This document shows, piece by piece, positions 63,967-64,000 of a stretch of DNA of 64,000 nucleotides. Each line of letters opens with the position of its first letter. The stretch's first letter is position 1. The DNA lies in assembly GCA_017469405.1 (NCBI GenBank), contig JAFUGL010000026.1:1-64000 (forward strand), written 5' to 3'. The notes under the pieces are model-generated. The model was not told the DNA's origin and made no database searches. It saw only the letters and a list, made by a program, of their open reading frames with translations. A program made the translations under genes and the position numbers. The DNA is from Lachnospiraceae bacterium (GTDB taxonomy: Bacteria; Bacillota; Clostridia; Lachnospirales; Lachnospiraceae).

Positions 63967-64000
63967 ATGAAGATAGAAGATTTTGCGGATATGGAACAGT
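63967..64000 (+). CDS. Start of a further coding region, cut off by the window end
   Basis: An ATG at 63967 follows GAGGTG by seven bases and reads MKIEDFADMEQ without a stop to the window end. Too short to identify. Confidence 0.45.
   Translation, partial: MKIEDFADMEQ

Noticed and set aside
1..64000. tRNA, rRNA, SRP RNA, RNase P or tmRNA genes
   Set aside because: None recognised on reading; a tRNAscan-SE and Infernal run would be needed to exclude them.

Overview
The window looks like a chromosomal segment of an AT-rich, spore-forming clostridium, most likely a Lachnospiraceae member. Evidence: the sporulation and germination genes (spoIIR, a GerA/GerB pair, a SipL-type SPOCS/LysM coat protein, a YwmB-like protein), a T-box leader on thrS, strong AAGGAGG-type ribosome binding sites, a DUF6033 protein, and many c-di-GMP and chemotaxis-type signalling genes. 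No rRNA or tRNA gene was recognised.

Layout. 1-8.5 kb: the C-terminus of a macro-domain protein, a vWA protein, a DUF4160/DUF2442-HTH pair with its own consensus promoter, a ygiQ-type radical SAM gene broken by an in-frame TAG, small unknown genes around a regular array of four palindromic units (4562-4826), a PP2A-like phosphatase, a lipoprotein, a GNAT and a YitT protein. 8.5-10 kb: a sensor diguanylate cyclase on the minus strand. 10.2-19.4 kb: the most unusual block, eight co-directional genes. They encode a 1117-residue protein with a polymerase-like DFDSD motif, a ClpX-like unfoldase, a ClpP-like protease with an intact triad, a soluble VirD4/TraG-like ATPase and four unrecognised proteins. 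19.4-21 kb: a zinc-ribbon protein, a dinD fragment and a low-molecular-weight tyrosine phosphatase.

21-31 kb: DUF6033 protein, aquaporin, EAL phosphodiesterase, several zinc-ribbon membrane proteins, and thrS with its T-box leader. 31-41.3 kb: YwmB-like protein, tyrA, PrcB-like lipoprotein, sipL-like gene, ispE, a GntR regulator, gerA, a gerB-gerC fusion and spoIIR. 41.4-52.3 kb: a second diguanylate cyclase, an SPFH/ribbon-helix-helix/membrane operon, an XRE-Uma2 protein, a Cof phosphatase, a sodium:solute symporter, ddl and a two-domain PPK2. 52.4-62.4 kb, all minus strand: methyltransferase, DUF1934, murI, CPBP protease, PlsC, malQ, aminotransferase and two soluble chemoreceptor-like proteins. 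62.7 kb to the end: a FucO-type alcohol dehydrogenase and the start of one more gene.

Intergenic regions are rich in long inverted repeats. A 292-bp palindrome lies at 47774-48065. Two long hairpins (41356-41440 and about 53505-53652) have unrelated stems but share a 42-nt apical core (35 of 42 identical). A further large hairpin lies at 54488-54642. The best candidates for undescribed biology are the polymerase-like/ClpXP-like/TraG-like cluster and the 75-bp-period palindromic array at 4.6-4.8 kb. Function is not proven for either.
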